64,000 bases of DNA from Pinus tabuliformis (GCA_031772625.1 CM062805.1:515510102-515574101); one strand, 5' to 3'. Positions 11,761-24,984 are shown, counted from the first letter of the stretch. Notes: generated by a model from the letters alone, not told the origin. Numbers and translations are program-made.

Positions 11761-13140
11761 CTCACACAAGAATTTCAACCCTTGCTCTTCAAGTCCACTC
11801 TAGATTTTACCTCACACAAACCCTAGTTCCTTTGTCCCTTTGCACAAAGACAGGTTCATCTTCAAGATACAATGATCTAATGAACTCTCTCTCTTATGCT
11901 TACCACAATTAAAGCCTCACTCCTCCATTTATATAGAATAGGTGAGGGAAGCCAACAACAATAAAGTGGACTAAGTCCATAGGCAACCTAATCTAATCAT
12001 GAAGCTAAAGTTTCCAAGTGAAGTGCTCTCTTTCCAAGGTTTACACATGTCAAAAGAAGACTCCTCAAGTGTTATGCTCTCCAAGCATGAACTCCAAGTG
12101 TTAAGCAATCATCAAAAGGCTCCTTACTCACCAAGACAAGCAACCAATGCTCCAATGCTTCTCCTCAACATATATGTCCTTGGTCCACAAACAACCCACA
12201 GAAATGTGCCCTCAACCCAAGCATCTTGAAGCCAGGTGGTCCAAACACTCCTAGGTATAAGTACCCTACCTCCTAGTGCCCAACACTCATCCTCAAAGGT
12301 AGATCCAACACCATGCAAGATATTATCATCCTCAATAGATGCACCATGTGAAAGAAGTTGTTGCCACATAGGATAATGACATCATCAAGGACTATGCCAC
12401 ATCTAACACTAAGTCCAAGGTCAAGCAACAATTTATAGAAATCTCTCTCACACAAAAACTTCAACCCTACCACTTCAAGTCTACTCTAGGTTTTACCTCA
12501 CACAAACCCTAGTTCCTTCATCCCTTTGCACAAAGGCAAGTTCATATTCAAGATACAATGATCTAATTAACTCTCTCTCATATGCTTAGCACAATTAAAG
12601 CCTCACTCCTCCATTTATATAGAATATGTGAGGGAAGCCAACAATAATAAAGTGGACTAAGTCCATAGGCAACCTGATCTAATCCTGAAGCTAAAGTTTC
12701 CAAGTGAAGTGCTCTCTTTCCAAGGTTAACACATGTAAAAAGAAGACCCCTCAAGTGGTCTTCTCTCGAAGCATCAGCTCCAAGTGTTAAGCACTCATCA
12801 AAAGGCTCCTTACTCACCAAGACAAGCAACCAATCCTCCAATGCTCCTCCTCAACATATATATCCTTGGTCCACAAACAACTCACAAAAATGTGCCCTCA
12901 ACCCAAGCATCTTGAAGTCAAGTGCTCATCTTGCTAGGCATGCCAAATGGTCCAAACACTCCTAGGGATAAGTGCCTGACACTCATCCTCAAATGTAGAT
13001 CCAACACCATGCAAGATATTATCATCCTCAATAGATGCACCATGTGAAAGAAGTTGATGCCACATAGGATAATGATCTCATCAAGGACTATGCCACATCT
13101 AACACTAAGTCCAAAGTCAAACAACCATTTATAGAAATCT
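11761..13140. repeat. Direct tandem duplication, unit about 686-694 bp
   Basis: The segment 11761-12446 is repeated directly at 12447-13140. Shared landmarks include 'acctcacacaaaccctagtt', 'aaagtggactaagtccatag' and 'aggactatgccacatctaac'. The copies differ by scattered substitutions and small indels. Both are rich in CTC/CAA phrases, have no long open frame and resemble no protein I know. They could derive from a retroelement terminal or untranslated region. Confidence 0.85.
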
Positions 13141-14189
13141 ATCCCAATGTCATCAAACAAAAGGTCTAAGATACAATTAATAGATTAGGGTTTCACTTTC
13201 ACCATGTACACTACGTCACATAAAGACACCCCTAGTATGGTATAAACACTTTTTAGTCACTCAAAAGCTAACAATTCAATAAAGAGAGACCAAAAAAATA
13301 CATAAAATAAATATTTCTTTGATAAGTTCATTTGATACCATAGAAGTGCTTCCCTTTATGCCATGCATTAGGTTGTTGACGCACATGAACTAACTAGCCC
13401 ACATTATTGGCACCTAATTAATTTTTATTAACTTACACCCAACATAATGATTCTTTATTAAAGTCTCTTACAAAGTGACTTTATTACATTGTGATTGCAC
13501 TTTCTATAGGAGCATTAATACTCCAACAACTAAGGAAGTGGCAACGTGACTTTACTAAGTAGATAGATTCGAACATCAAGATGTGTGGTTGTAGTCAAAA
13601 GAGGATGAAAATAAGGAGTGTTGCCTCTAAAAATGTGACTAAACCAATAACTCCAAGTGAAGTGGCTCAAACTGCAGGATCAAACCAATTGGAAGAATGG
13701 ATGGAGGAGGAGCGTTGGTAGAGACACCTTCCAGTTAAAGTCCAACAGTTGTGGTGAAGGTTGTGGTAGGTTGAGAAAGATGATAACCAAAGACAAACAA
13801 AGAGTTCTAAATTTGTGGAGATCAGCTTTCTTAACAGTCTAGCGTCCAAACCAAAGGGAAAGAGAATGTGAGTTGGTAGCTTTTACCATCCTTGGGAAGC
13901 ATATAGGTGTTGTAATGCACATCATATTATGCCTTCTTCTCACACTTGTAGGGATTCTAAAGAAGCATGTTAAAATAATTCAAAGATGTAACATCATAGT
14001 ATGTGGTATTAATGAGTAATCATATGCAAAAATTGCACATGTAATATCTACGAGTTAATGTTGTGGATGAACCTGCTTCCTTGACTCATAAGATGATATG
14101 GTTGTGGATGTGGTGTGGTAGATGGAGTGAATCAACCAGCTGCTAAGAAAAAAGGTTTTTTGGCTACCATTGTCTATGATGCACTTTTT
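13141..14189. other. Spacer without recognised gene
   Basis: No protein, RNA gene or mobile element was recognised in this stretch. Confidence 0.4.
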
Positions 14190-14573
14190 GTGTTTTTTCT
14201 CATTATGAACGATGAGTGAAGAGAGCTTCCCACCTAAGATTAGTGAAAATCTTAACAATGAGAACTGACGAAGGATTGGAGGAGCAAAGAATGTGGAATT
14301 TCGGTTTTTATTGCTCCTCAAATTAAAATTGTTCTATTACGAGTTGGAATTAACCAAAGAGAACCTTCATATATTTAGTCTGTGTTTTCGCTCATTATGA
14401 AAGGTGAGTGAAAAGAGCTTCCACCTAAGATTAGTGAAAATCTTAACCATGAGAGTCAACCAGGGATTGGAGGAGAAAAGATTGTGGAGTTTCAGTTTTT
14501 ATTGTTCGTTAAGTTAAAATTGTTCTGTTACCAACTAGAATTCAGCAAGGAGAGCCTTCACCTTTTTGGCCTA
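14190..14573. repeat. Direct tandem duplication, unit about 192 bp
   Basis: The module containing 'ctcattatgaa', 'cacctaagattagtgaaaat' and 'gttaaaattgttct' occurs at 14190-14381 and directly again at 14382-14573. The two copies are diverged by substitutions and short indels. There is no coding potential that I recognise. Confidence 0.85.
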
Positions 14574-17300
14574 CAAAGCACAACACTGAGCATTGGTGTG
14601 ATCAAATGTTAATTATAGTAGCTACTAGCAATATATATTCTTCCCTTAGCCAAATGGGTTAGTTGTTCTTAACGGAGAACTAATCATGGTTGAGAGAGAA
14701 GGGGAAGAAGACCATTTTGTTCGAGGAAGATAAAAGGATTTTCTAGACTCTAGAGAGTTGATTAGCCTTAGTCAACTTAACTTAGATCTTGTGAGTTAGT
14801 TGAAGAGCATGATCCAATGAAGATAATCGGAAGAGTTATAATTCTAGTCTAAATGAGGAAGCAAGATTAGGAATGAATTTAGTGTGAAGAATATCTTTAA
14901 GATTTTTTACTTCAGTCTTGAAATATAGTCCTTTAGGATCATTAAAAAATATCTTTAAATTTAAACACAATTTGTTTTCTTTTAATTTAAAAAAAACAAA
15001 ATTTATGTTGATGCACTATTAGATAGTCTTTCCAAGGATATGTCGAAGTCCAATCCACTTTGGTAGCAACACATCACTGATTCACTATACCCTAAGGAGG
15101 AAGCACTTGCAGATATTAGCTTGGAATTCATTCCAAGCATTGATTAAAGGTTAGTTGGACATTAAAAGATTATGGCTTTGGGTCCACAACCATACAAGAG
15201 CCTAGTATTCTCTGTAAACTTCAACAATTTTAATCTTATTAGCCTCTTTCAAATTAATCTAGGATTTAAAGTATGCTGCTAGGTTATAATTCCATGAGTC
15301 AAGTTTGTTTCCATTTAGGGTACATCAAAATTAAGGATGGAGAGCTTTGTATCCACGTAAAGGACCATTGGATAATAGGGATGCCATGGGGCACATGGGT
15401 TGTGGTTGTGGTTAGTTGTTCATGGTTTATTGTAGATATTGTTGTTGTGTGGTGATGAGTTGCTAGAACACATTCATTACATCTTCTATCATTTTGGCTT
15501 TAATCTCTTGTTGCCATTGTAATTGGAGTGTATACGTCTTTCAAATCTATCCTTGATCCACAGTGTTATGTCAAAAGGTGCTTAACTTTTTTTGACAATT
15601 AATTTTTGGTCAAATTTGGAAAATTGAGAGAATTTATATATCTAGGAGACATAACTTTCAATATATGGGGAATTTTGTTGAGATTTGGGTCTCGTTGCAA
15701 AATCGAGCCCTATTTTATTTTACTATTTGGGAATTCCACCAAAATTTTGAAATCACATTGGTTCACCATTGAATTTTTTATGATTTATAGAGGAAAGTTT
15801 AAAGAGTTATATCTTTCTTTTATTTTTTAGAAACATGTTTTGCAAAATCTAGTCGGCTAAGTTGTTTCACTATGAGGGGTATATCTATGCCATCAAAGTC
15901 ACCTGGGACTTGCATCTAGCCTCATCTGCACCCACTTGAAGGGTTCTTACAATGTCTAAATTTGTATTATAACTGCTCATTCTCAAAGTTTTAAGGTATT
16001 TCGAACAAAATGATTATGTCATCTTTGCATGTGCATTCACTCTCATTATTTTTTAGCAACTTATTCATTTCAAGGAAATGAATAGAACTCTCATTATTTT
16101 GTTGTGAGTCTAAAGTTATGCCCAACTCCCAAGTGACGGACTAGAGATGTTGAGATTCTATATCAAGTTCAAATTAAGTTGATTTATGTGATACCATGAT
16201 AGCGGCGTGTCAATAAAGTTTTTCTATCTACTATAATAGATGTCTATTGGACATTGCATGCACTCCAACAAGATATATTCTTTAGAAGGTAATATAAGTT
16301 TTCACAAGTTGTTGAAGAAGATATGAATAATAACATATTTTTGTAGGTAAAGAAAGAAGAATTTACATAATGAACAGAAAAAGTATAAGAAGATGCAAAC
16401 AAGAAAGAATACAAACTCATGTTGAGATAAAGCAAAAGAATGAATATTATTGTACATCAAAAGCAAGGAGAGATCACAAGGAGCATAGGAAGATTGAATT
16501 GGTCATGATCATATGTTGTATTATGAGCCATTAAGACCATTGCTAGCCAATTTGTAAGTTGTGTGTTTAGTGTTTCATCTTCATAGCTTTGATTGCATGA
16601 GGAAGTGAAATGATGATGTAAAATTGGTCACATGGTAGTAAGACCTATTAAAGGCATGTGTAACACATTTGATCAAGTTAAATATTGTTCACCTAAAGAA
16701 AGGCATGATGTAAACCTATGTTTTGGAGTAAGCCCTGTGATGAACCATTTCAAGGCATGTATAATCCTTGGCATCTCCTCACTATGATGAATATAGGTGT
16801 TATTTAAGAGAGGATTTGTCATCAAAATTTTGAAATAATTTGGGCTGACTAGGCATGCCCATATTCTAACTTGATTTTTTTCAAAGACCATGAACAAATC
16901 ATTGATTAAAAGGGGAAATTGATTTTGAGGAAAATTAATCTCAGATGTCGAGATGACAATGATTTGGACTAGGCTAATGATGAAAGGAAGAAAGAGTCGT
17001 GTATAAACTTTTGTGGGTATAAGAAGATGAAGATTGGTGAAAGATCAAGAAGCTAAAAACAAAGGCAACAATGCATCAACAACAACGTAATATTTTCATT
17101 AATATCAATCAACAAGCATTGATTTTGAAGTGAGAAGTAGACGATTGGTAATAGGGATGGTTTTCCTAAAATATTCGTTTAAAATCCTTTAAGGTTGATT
17201 TCTCTAAGAACAATTTTGAATAATAATAGACATCATGTTTGGAATGTTTCATCATCACTTGTGGATACCAAGTTGAAGAAGAGTGCAACATTTTGACCAC
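14574..17300. other. Spacer without recognised gene
   Basis: About 2.7 kb in which I see no recognisable protein, RNA gene or terminal repeat. Short open frames are AT-rich and do not resemble known families. Confidence 0.4.
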
Positions 17301-17310
17301 ATACAAATGG

Positions 17311-17459
17311 ATAGGATGAGGTTGTGAATTGAACAATGGTGTATCTAATAAGAATATATAGCCATCAAACATGTGATAAGGTGGGATGAATAGGATGAGG
17401 TTGTGAATTGGACAATGGTGTATCTAATAAGAATGTATAGCCATCAACAAGTGATGAGG
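17311..17459. repeat. Direct tandem duplication, unit about 79 bp
   Basis: The phrase beginning 'ataggatgaggttgtgaatt' at 17311 recurs at 17390. Both copies continue through 'caatggtgtatctaataaga' and 'tatagccatcaa'. The second copy ends exactly at the outer edge of the chromovirus LTR at 17460. Confidence 0.85.
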
Positions 17460-18975
17460 TGATGGGAACAGCCCTTTATATCTGCGAGTTAATATTTTAC
17501 TGTTGATTGAATGATGTTAATGATGTGGTTGGTTGACCTTTATGGTATTCTACTGCAGTTTAATTGTGACGAGGACATGTGTCCTGGCCTTGGGCCTCGT
17601 TCCTTCCCTCTCTTGCTATCCTCCGAAACCCTAAACTGTTCATTCCATTGTTTTTTCTCTATGCTGCTTGCGAGGTCTTCTATTTCACGAAATGAGGGTC
17701 TGCTCTGTTAGTTTGACGGTGGTTTGTTTCACTGTGCCTGGGCATGTAACTCTGCGAGGGTTTCCACCTGCGTATGCTCTCAATTCTTCTGGTTTCGTGC
17801 TTGGTTTTGAGGCTTTGGGTCTGGAACCCTTGGTCTCGGTCTCTGTTATCAGTTTCGCTCAGTTCTGGTTATGTTTCCAGTTGCAGGCTTTGGTTGTATA
17901 CGATTGTCTTCAATGCACTTGCTTCACAGTCTGATTGTTTTCTTGGTTTTTTGACACAAGTTGCAGTTGTGGAGTGGCTCGGCTTTCGGCTCTCACTTGG
18001 CGGTCATCCAAAAGGTGAGTTCTCTCTCCATGCTGGTCTTTCCTGCTTTGTTTTCCTCCGTCGCTGACAGTCTTGGCTCCTTGTGGCAGCGAGCACCTCT
18101 ACGACTATAACCTTAATTCCGTGGCTTCTCCTCTGGTTTGCACGGGCTTAACTCTCCCTCGGTGAGTTTCTTAATAACCCTTTCCTCTGCTTTTTGTTTT
18201 GTTTTTGTAACTGTGGTTTCGTTCTTCGGTTCTAATGGCCTACTTGTTGACCAGTGCAGGTGAGTGACGAGCTTCATTCATCATCCTCACGCCTTGTCTC
18301 CTACGCCTAAACCTGGTAGGGTCGCTCCTCGATGTTTTTCCTGTTTGACTATTTGAGGGTTTTGCTGTTCATAGGGTTTTATGGGTCGTTAGTTGAGTTT
18401 TGGCTTTGGCCTTGCTGTACCCTGGCCTCTCTATGCCTGTAGCTTTACTATATATTTTTATGGCTCTGCTATTGTAACCATGGTTATATTGATATGGTCC
18501 TATGATGGCCTCGCTGTGGTTTATAGTTTTGTCAAATCTGTTTTATTTGCTGGTCTCTGAACAGTGAACTGTGGAGGCTTGACTTTGACAAATATATATA
18601 TATATATACAATAGTTTCAATTGTTAAAAATTTCCAAGGAAAATGGTTATGTGTTCATTTCTGTGTATGTAGCTTGTTTTCTTGGTGTTTCTCCTCTGCT
18701 GCTGACTTGTTTGGGTACTCTCCTCGCTTCGGTGCTTACTGTTCACTGTCTGTCATCATTGTGCTTATAGAAAAGAAAATGAATTTAATTGTATTTCGAA
18801 GAAAAGATGTTAAAGTTGTAATATGAATGGATTCAGATGTGTTTGTTCTTCAGAATGCTTCTGTGCATTTTCTTCATTTAATTCTATGATGGTCAAAAAG
18901 ATTTACAATAGTCATTTCCTTTTTCGTTTTGTAGAGAACACTAGACAGTTAGCAAACTGCCAATAGTTACATTAA
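17460..18975 (-). repeat. 3' LTR of the chromovirus
   Basis: The outer edge begins 'tgatgggaacagccctttat'. The sequence runs parallel to 23806-25395, including the shared 'ccaaaaggtgagttctctct' phrase. The inner edge, near 'caatagttacatta', is fixed to within about 15 bases only. An internal TA microsatellite lies near 18593-18608. Confidence 0.85.
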
Positions 18976-19094
18976 GTGGTTTCTGAATAACTGTCTTTTC
19001 TTGTTTTGTAAACTAAAAGCAAATTTTAAATAAAACTAAAAAGTAAAAAGAACACGTAAGCAAAAACACTAACAGTGGCTGAGACAACCATTCC

Positions 19095-19760
19095 TAGAAA
19101 TGTAAATGAAAATGAAAACTAACGAAACTCAAACTGTTAGAAGAGACAAACTCCCAGCCATGACCTCCCGAGCTGGATGCTCCTGCATCAGGCTCCCGGG
19201 GTAGGTGAAAATTCATGGCTCCGGTCCATGAGCTCCTCGATAGAATACCCTGCACGTTGTATCTGTCCTGCATCAAGCCACGAACTGTCCTCAATAGGGT
19301 GGTTCTTCCACTTGATGAGGTACTATAGGTACTCCTTTCTCCGAGTCCGCCTAGCCACCTGTGTATCGAGGATTCCTTCAATTTCAAGTGGCTGAGCTGA
19401 AGGCATTTGTCTCATCCACGAACTACTCTCTCCCTGGGTATCCCGCTTTGGTTGTGCCGAACTGTCCTCTTCCGGATTGGCAGTGTATGGGAATAAATCT
19501 GCCACATTAAAGATGGGCGATATTCCTATACCTGGAGGCAATTGTAGCTCATAGGCATTTGCAGAAAATTTACGCAGAATTTTACAAGGTCCATTTTTTT
19601 GAATTTCAGCTTATTGTATTCGCCCTTAGGAAATCTTTCTCTGCGCAAATGCGCTAGAACCTGATCCCCTACATTAAATTGTATCTCCCATTGTTTCAGA
19701 TCTGCTTTTTGTTCGTACCTTTCACTGTTGTCTTGTAATTTCGTCTTCACCTACTCATGT
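19095..19760 (-). pseudogene. Chromovirus integrase C-terminus and chromodomain (fossil)
   Basis: The segment near 19750-19600 has 'WEIQFNVGDQVLAHLRRERF', the integrase C-terminal 'GD.V' region. Near 19395-19300 comes 'IEGILDTQVARRTRRKEYL', the start of a chromodomain, with the 'YLIKWKN' continuation typical of chromoviruses. In this family the chromodomain is thought to guide integration by binding histone tails. The region is broken. Confidence 0.75.
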
Positions 19761-19879
19761 AGGTCGTTAATTGCTCTTGCAAAGTCTTCCCCGTCAGCAC
19801 TTCTTCTTTCTAACTGTCCCAAATCCCGTAGTTCATGCACTCCTCGGGGATGCATTCCATACAAAATCTAAAAAGGACT

Positions 19880-20430
19880 ATTTCCTGTGCTTCAATTCGG
19901 TGAATCGTTGTAAGCAAATTCCGCTTGAGCAAGTACACGATCCCACATTCGTGAATTTTCTCCAACTAGACTCCACAGCAGGTTTCCTAAGCTTCTGTTC
20001 ACTACCTCCGTCTGCCCATCAGTCTGTGGGTGATAAGCGGAGTTGAAATTTAACTTTGTGTCCAGCTTTTTCCACAAGGAGTGCCAGAAATTCCCTGTGA
20101 ATTTCACATCCCTGTCAGAAATAATGGACTTGGGTAAGCCGTGCAGTCTGACAACTTCAGTGAAAAACAAGTGTGCTACATGGGTAGCATCACTGGTTTT
20201 CCTACAAGGGATAAAGTGTGCCATCTTTGAAAATCGTTCCACCACCACCATGATGGAATCAAAACCCGCTGTGTTTTGGGCAGACCTAGGACAAAGTCCA
20301 GACTGACTAAATCCCACAGTCTATTTGGAATAGGCAAGGGTGTATACAACCCCGTGTTCTGACTGTGCCCTTTCGCTAACTGACATATCTTACACCTGGT
20401 CACATACCACTGCACGTCTCTTCGCATCTT
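19880..20430 (-). pseudogene. Chromovirus integrase core (fossil)
   Basis: The minus-strand sequence contains '[19 protein letters not shown]' (end of the zinc-binding HHCC domain), '[16 protein letters not shown]', '[13 protein letters not shown]' and '[13 protein letters not shown]', the classic landmarks of the Ty3/Gypsy integrase catalytic core. Broken. Confidence 0.85.
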
Positions 20431-20433
20431 CGA

Positions 20434-20950
20434 CTAGTAATAGAAATGACTGAGCTGATCCAAGGTCTTATCAATGCCGAAATGTCCAACTAGACCTCCA
20501 CTATGTTTTTCCCGGATGATGTTCTCCCTCATCAAACATTCTGGAACACACAGCTGTCCTCCCTTGAATAATAGCTCCTCCTGCAAGTTATAGTCTAGCC
20601 ATGGACTATTGTTCCTCAACAAAGGATTCTGGCAGGCTTCATAAGCCTCCTTGAAATCTGCATCTGTTTGATACAAGTCCTTCAGGTGTTCAAATCCCAA
20701 CACTTGTATTGTGCTCTCCTGCAAGAGTAGAACTCTTCTGCTTAGTGCATTTGCTACCTTGTTCGCTTGACCACTGATATGCTTCAATACGAATGTAAAA
20801 CTCTGCAAGTACTCCACCCATTTTGCATGTTTGTGATTCAACTTATGTTGCTGCATAACATACTGTAATGCAGAATTATCAGAAAACAAGACAAACTCAT
20901 TACCCAACAGATAATGTCTCCAATGCTTCAAAGCTTGGACGACGGCATAA
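20434..20950 (-). pseudogene. Chromovirus RNase H and integrase zinc-binding region (fossil)
   Basis: 'FVLFSDNSALQYV' followed by 'HAKWVEYLQSFTFVLKHISG' and 'ANKVANALSRR' is the end of the Gypsy RNase H domain. Downstream, 'GLVGHFGIDKTL' belongs to the integrase N-terminal zinc-binding region. It sits between the RT and integrase parts, as expected for the family. Confidence 0.85.
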
Positions 20951-21141
20951 AACTCCTTGTCATAAGACGTATACTTTTGCCTGCTTTCATTTAATTTTTC
21001 GCTGAAATAGGCTACTGGTTTGTCTTCCTAGCTAAGTATGGCTCCAATGGCTGTACCACTGGCATCACAACGAACTTGAAAAAGTTTGTTGAAATTAGGC
21101 AACCTCAAAATTGGCCTCTCAGTGATCTTCTTCTTCAATAT

Positions 21142-22210
21142 CTAGAAGCTCTTCTCTGCAGCTTCAGTCCACTGAAAAGGTTGACTTGCCTTTTTTATTG
21201 TATCCAACATAGGTGCGCAGATTCCACTAAAATTCTTTATAAACTTGCGATAGAAACTTGCCAACCCATGAAAACTTCGAACTTCGAACAGACTCTTAGG
21301 GGATGGCCAGCTAAGTATAGCTGCAACTTTTTCTGGGTCCATCTTCAGCTCATTTTCTGCAATCACAAAACCCAAATAGACTAACTCCTTCTGAAAGAAA
21401 GTACATTTTTTCAAATTTATCAGCAACTTGTTTTGCTGCAACTTCTCTAGAACATATCGAACATGTCGAAAATGTTCTTCCTTGGTCTTGCTGAAAATCA
21501 GTATATCATCAAGATACACAATCACAAATTTCCCAATGAACTCCTTCAACATCTCGTTCATCAAGCGCATGAAAGTACTAGGGGCGTTACTCAACCCAAA
21601 TGGCATCACCAGCCATTCATACAGCCCTTCATTAGTTTTGAAAGTTGTTTTCCATTCGTCCCCTTCTCTAATTCTAATCTGGTGGTATCTGCTCTTTAGA
21701 TCTATCTTCGAAAAATATGCTGCCCCACTCAAGCAGTCCATCATGTCATCCATTCGTGGCAATGGAAACCTGTATCTGATCGTAATTTTGTTTATTGCTC
21801 GTGAATCTGTACACATCCGCCACTCACCTCCTTTCTTGGGAGCTAAAACTGTTGGAACTGCACAGGGACTTAAACTTTCCTGTATCAAGCCTTTGTCCAA
21901 CAATTCCTATACCTACTTCCTGATCTCTTCGTTGTCCTTGGGACTCATTCGGTAAGCAGCTTTATTCGGTAAACTAGCTCCAGGGATGAAATCTATGTGA
22001 TGATTGATACTCTGCTTTGGTGGTAATTTATCCGGTAAATCATCCACCACAATGTCACTGAATTCCTGCAACATTTCCTGGATTTCTTCAGGTAAGTCAG
22101 AAATTTCAGTGTGCAACAACACTGCTCTCAGTCTCCTTACAACAACATACTTTACCTCGTCATCTTCAATCTGTTTTAGAAATTCTTTTCCACCCACCAA
22201 TAGTACTTTT
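21142..22210 (-). pseudogene. Chromovirus reverse transcriptase (fossil)
   Basis: The RT domain is clear. Landmarks are '[20 protein letters not shown]', '[15 protein letters not shown]', '[16 protein letters not shown]', '[17 protein letters not shown]' and the catalytic '[10 protein letters not shown]' motif, then 'LGFVI' and the connection region. The linker from protease, 'DDLPDKLPPKQSINHHIDFI', precedes it. Long open stretches remain, but the polyprotein is broken overall. Confidence 0.9.
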
Positions 22211-22326
22211 GTCCCACTAGTCTCTGTTGTTTCTTCTTCCTTGATGGGTACTAGCGTATGCTTAATCCCATCCTTGACAAACTTGTAACAGTTTGTTTTC
22301 CCATCATGAACAACTTTTCGATCATA

Positions 22327-22680
22327 CTACCATGGTCTACCTAGCAGAATATGACACACGTCCATGGGCATGACATCACAAATCACTTTGTCCCTATACT
22401 TGCCAATATGGAACTCCACCTCACACTGCTCATCAACTAGCAGTTGGTGACCCTTCTGTAACCACGACACCTTATAGGGAGTTGGGTGCTTCAATCTTTT
22501 TAAACCCAATTTCTCCACCATCTCTGTTGCAACCAGATTATCAGTGCTTCCACTATCTATAATCAGTTTGCAGCATTTTCCATGTGACTTGCACACAGTT
22601 CGGAATAATGCCTTTCTTTGGGTTTGTTCAGCTGTTTCCTTTGCCAGTTTCAGCAGTACCTTGTTCAAGACTAAGGCCTC
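22327..22680 (-). pseudogene. Chromovirus aspartic protease (fossil)
   Basis: The minus-strand frame contains 'CCKLIIDSGSTDNLVATEM', with the retropepsin-type D-S-G active site. It then runs 'VSWLQKGHQLLVDEQCEVEF' to a 'DVCHILLGRPW' end, which is typical of the Gypsy protease to RT junction. Confidence 0.85.
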
Positions 22681-22699
22681 TCCTGTCTCCGGTACATTC

Positions 22700-23760
22700 T
22701 CTACCTCTTGAGGCGGTGCCTCTGCTTCCTCTGTCTGAGCAACATATGCTCCTCTTTGACCAGCTTGTTCTCCTTCAGGACACTCAAAGGACCTGTGCCC
22801 CCACTTGTGGCACTTGTAACACTGGTAGGCAGCTCCTCTGCCCCTGCCATTTCCCCTTCCTCTCTGGTATGGCCTTCCTCCCCTAGTGCTACCTTCTTTT
22901 TCTGCTGTCCCTGAGGTCTTTGAACTGTTGCCCTCTTCACTGTTGTTGGCAGTTCTTCCTCTGCCAAAGGATTGTCCTCTCCCTCTGCTAGTTCCTCGTC
23001 CTCTCCTGGCACTCTATTTTCTTGCGATCTTTTCTTTTACCTTTAAGGCACTCTCGTATGCTTCCTCTATGGTTTTTGGAGAAAGAATACTTATCTCTTC
23101 CATTATCTCCAACGTTAGGCCATTCACAAACCTTGTTGTCTTTTCTGGGGTGTCTTCAGTATAACCAGCTCTCAAATTCACCCGATAGAATTTTTCAATA
23201 TATTCTTTCACCGTCATTCCCCTTTGCTTCAAATTCTGCACCTGTCGATACAGAGCAATTTGGTAATCTTTGGGCAAAAACTTACCCTTCATCTTGGTGA
23301 CCATTCTGGTCCACTTTTTAATGGGTAACTTATTCAATCTTCTCCTCTCTGCTTGGACACTGTCCCACCATAAGGCCGCATGTCCTTTCAGCTTGGTGGC
23401 AGCGAATTTAACTCTCCTATCTTCGTTAACCTCCTCACATTCAAAATATTTGTCTAACTCACTAATCCAGTCCAACAACACTTCTATGGACAAACTACCA
23501 TCATAGTTCGGAATTTCAGGCTTTGGCTTACTACTAGCCAACAAAACTGACCTTAAAAATTTGATTTCAAGTCCTTCTTCATCTGATCCATATGTCGTAA
23601 CTACAGCTTCTTCATCACTGTTGTCCCCTACTTCTGAATCCCTTCTCCTTCCTGCTTCTACTGCTGCTAAACGGGGATTCGGGATCCTAATCTCTTCCCT
23701 CAATCCTTCATCTACCACTCTTCGAATAGCTCTGCCACGACCTCTTCTTCCAGCTTCCAT
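22700..23760 (-). pseudogene. Chromovirus gag (fossil)
   Basis: The likely start is the ATG at 23758-23760, about 30 bases downstream of the primer binding site, opening 'MEAGRRGRGRAIRRVV'. The capsid-like region has 'LSIEVLLDWISELDKYFE', 'KLKGHAALWWDSVQ' and 'YRQVQNLKQRGMTVKEYIEK', which is the plant retrotransposon gag domain. A Gly/Arg-rich tail with a zinc-knuckle-like region follows near 22780-22870. Confidence 0.85.
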
Positions 23761-23786
23761 TTTATAAAGAAAAACAGTTAACTGAA

Positions 23787-23801
23787 CCTGCTCTGATACC
23801 A
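23787..23801 (-). other. Primer binding site, initiator-Met tRNA type
   Basis: Minus-strand 'TGGTATCAGAGCAGG' lies a few bases inside the 5' LTR. It complements the 3' end of plant initiator methionine tRNA, the usual primer for minus-strand synthesis in this family. Confidence 0.85.
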
Positions 23802-23805
23802 AAAT

Positions 23806-24937
23806 TGATGGGACCAACCCTTTATATCTGCGGGTTAATATTTAACTATTGATTGAATGATATTAATGATGTGGTTGGTTGACCTTTATGGTATTGTACT
23901 ACAGTTTAATTGTGACGAGGACATGTGTCCTGGCCTTGGGCCTCGTTCCTTCCCGCTCTTACTATCCTCCGAAACCCTAAACTATTCATTCCATTGTTGT
24001 TTCTCTATGCTACTTGCAAGGTCCGCAGTTTCACGAAATCAGGGTCTACTATGTTAGTTTGACGGTGGTTCGTTTCACTGTGCCTGGGCGTGCAACTCTG
24101 CGACGGTTTCCACCTGCGTATGCTCTCAATGCTTCCGGTTCCGTGCTTGGTTTTGAGGCTCTAGGTCTGGAACCCTTGGTCTCGGTCTTTGTTATCAGTT
24201 TCGCTCGGTTCTGGTTATGTTTCCAGTTGCAGGCTTTGGTTGTATACGATTGTCTTCAATGCACTTGCTTCGCAGTCTGATTGTTTGCTTGGTTTTTTGA
24301 CACAGGTTGCGGTTGTGGAGTGGCTCGGCTTTCGACTCTCACTCGGCGATCATCCAAAAGGTGAGTTCTCTCTCCATGCTGGTCTTTTCTGCTTTGTTTT
24401 CCTCTGTCGCTGACAATCTTGGCTCCTTGTGGCAACAAGCACCTCTGTGACTGTAACCTTAATTTAGTGGCTTCTCCTCTGGTTTGCAAGGGCTCGACTC
24501 TCTCTCGGTGAGTTTCTTAATAACCCTTTCCTCTGCTTTTTGTTTTGTTTTTGTAATTGTGGTTTCGTTCTTCGGTTCTAATGGCCTGCTTGTTGACCAA
24601 TGCAGGTGAGCGACGGGCTTCGTTCATCGTCCTCACGCCTTGTCTCCTACGCCTGAACTGGGTAGGGTCGCTCCTTAATGTTTTTCTTGTTTGACTGTTT
24701 GAGGGTTTCGCTGTTCATAGGGTTTTATGGGTCGTTAGTTGAGTTTTGGCTTCGGCCTTGCTGTACCCTGGCCTCACTGTGCCTGTAGCTTTACTGTATA
24801 TTTTTATGGCTCTGCTATTGTAACCATGGTTGTATTGATATGGTCTTGTGATGGCCTCGCAGTGGTTTATAGTTTTGTCAACTCTGTTTCATTTGTTGGT
24901 CTCTGAACAGTGAACTCTGGAGGCTCGACTTTGACAA

Positions 24938-24984
<47 letters not shown>

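Noticed and set aside
21428-21955. A long plus-strand frame opposite the chromovirus RT
   Set aside because: It is the antisense of the well-supported minus-strand reverse transcriptase.
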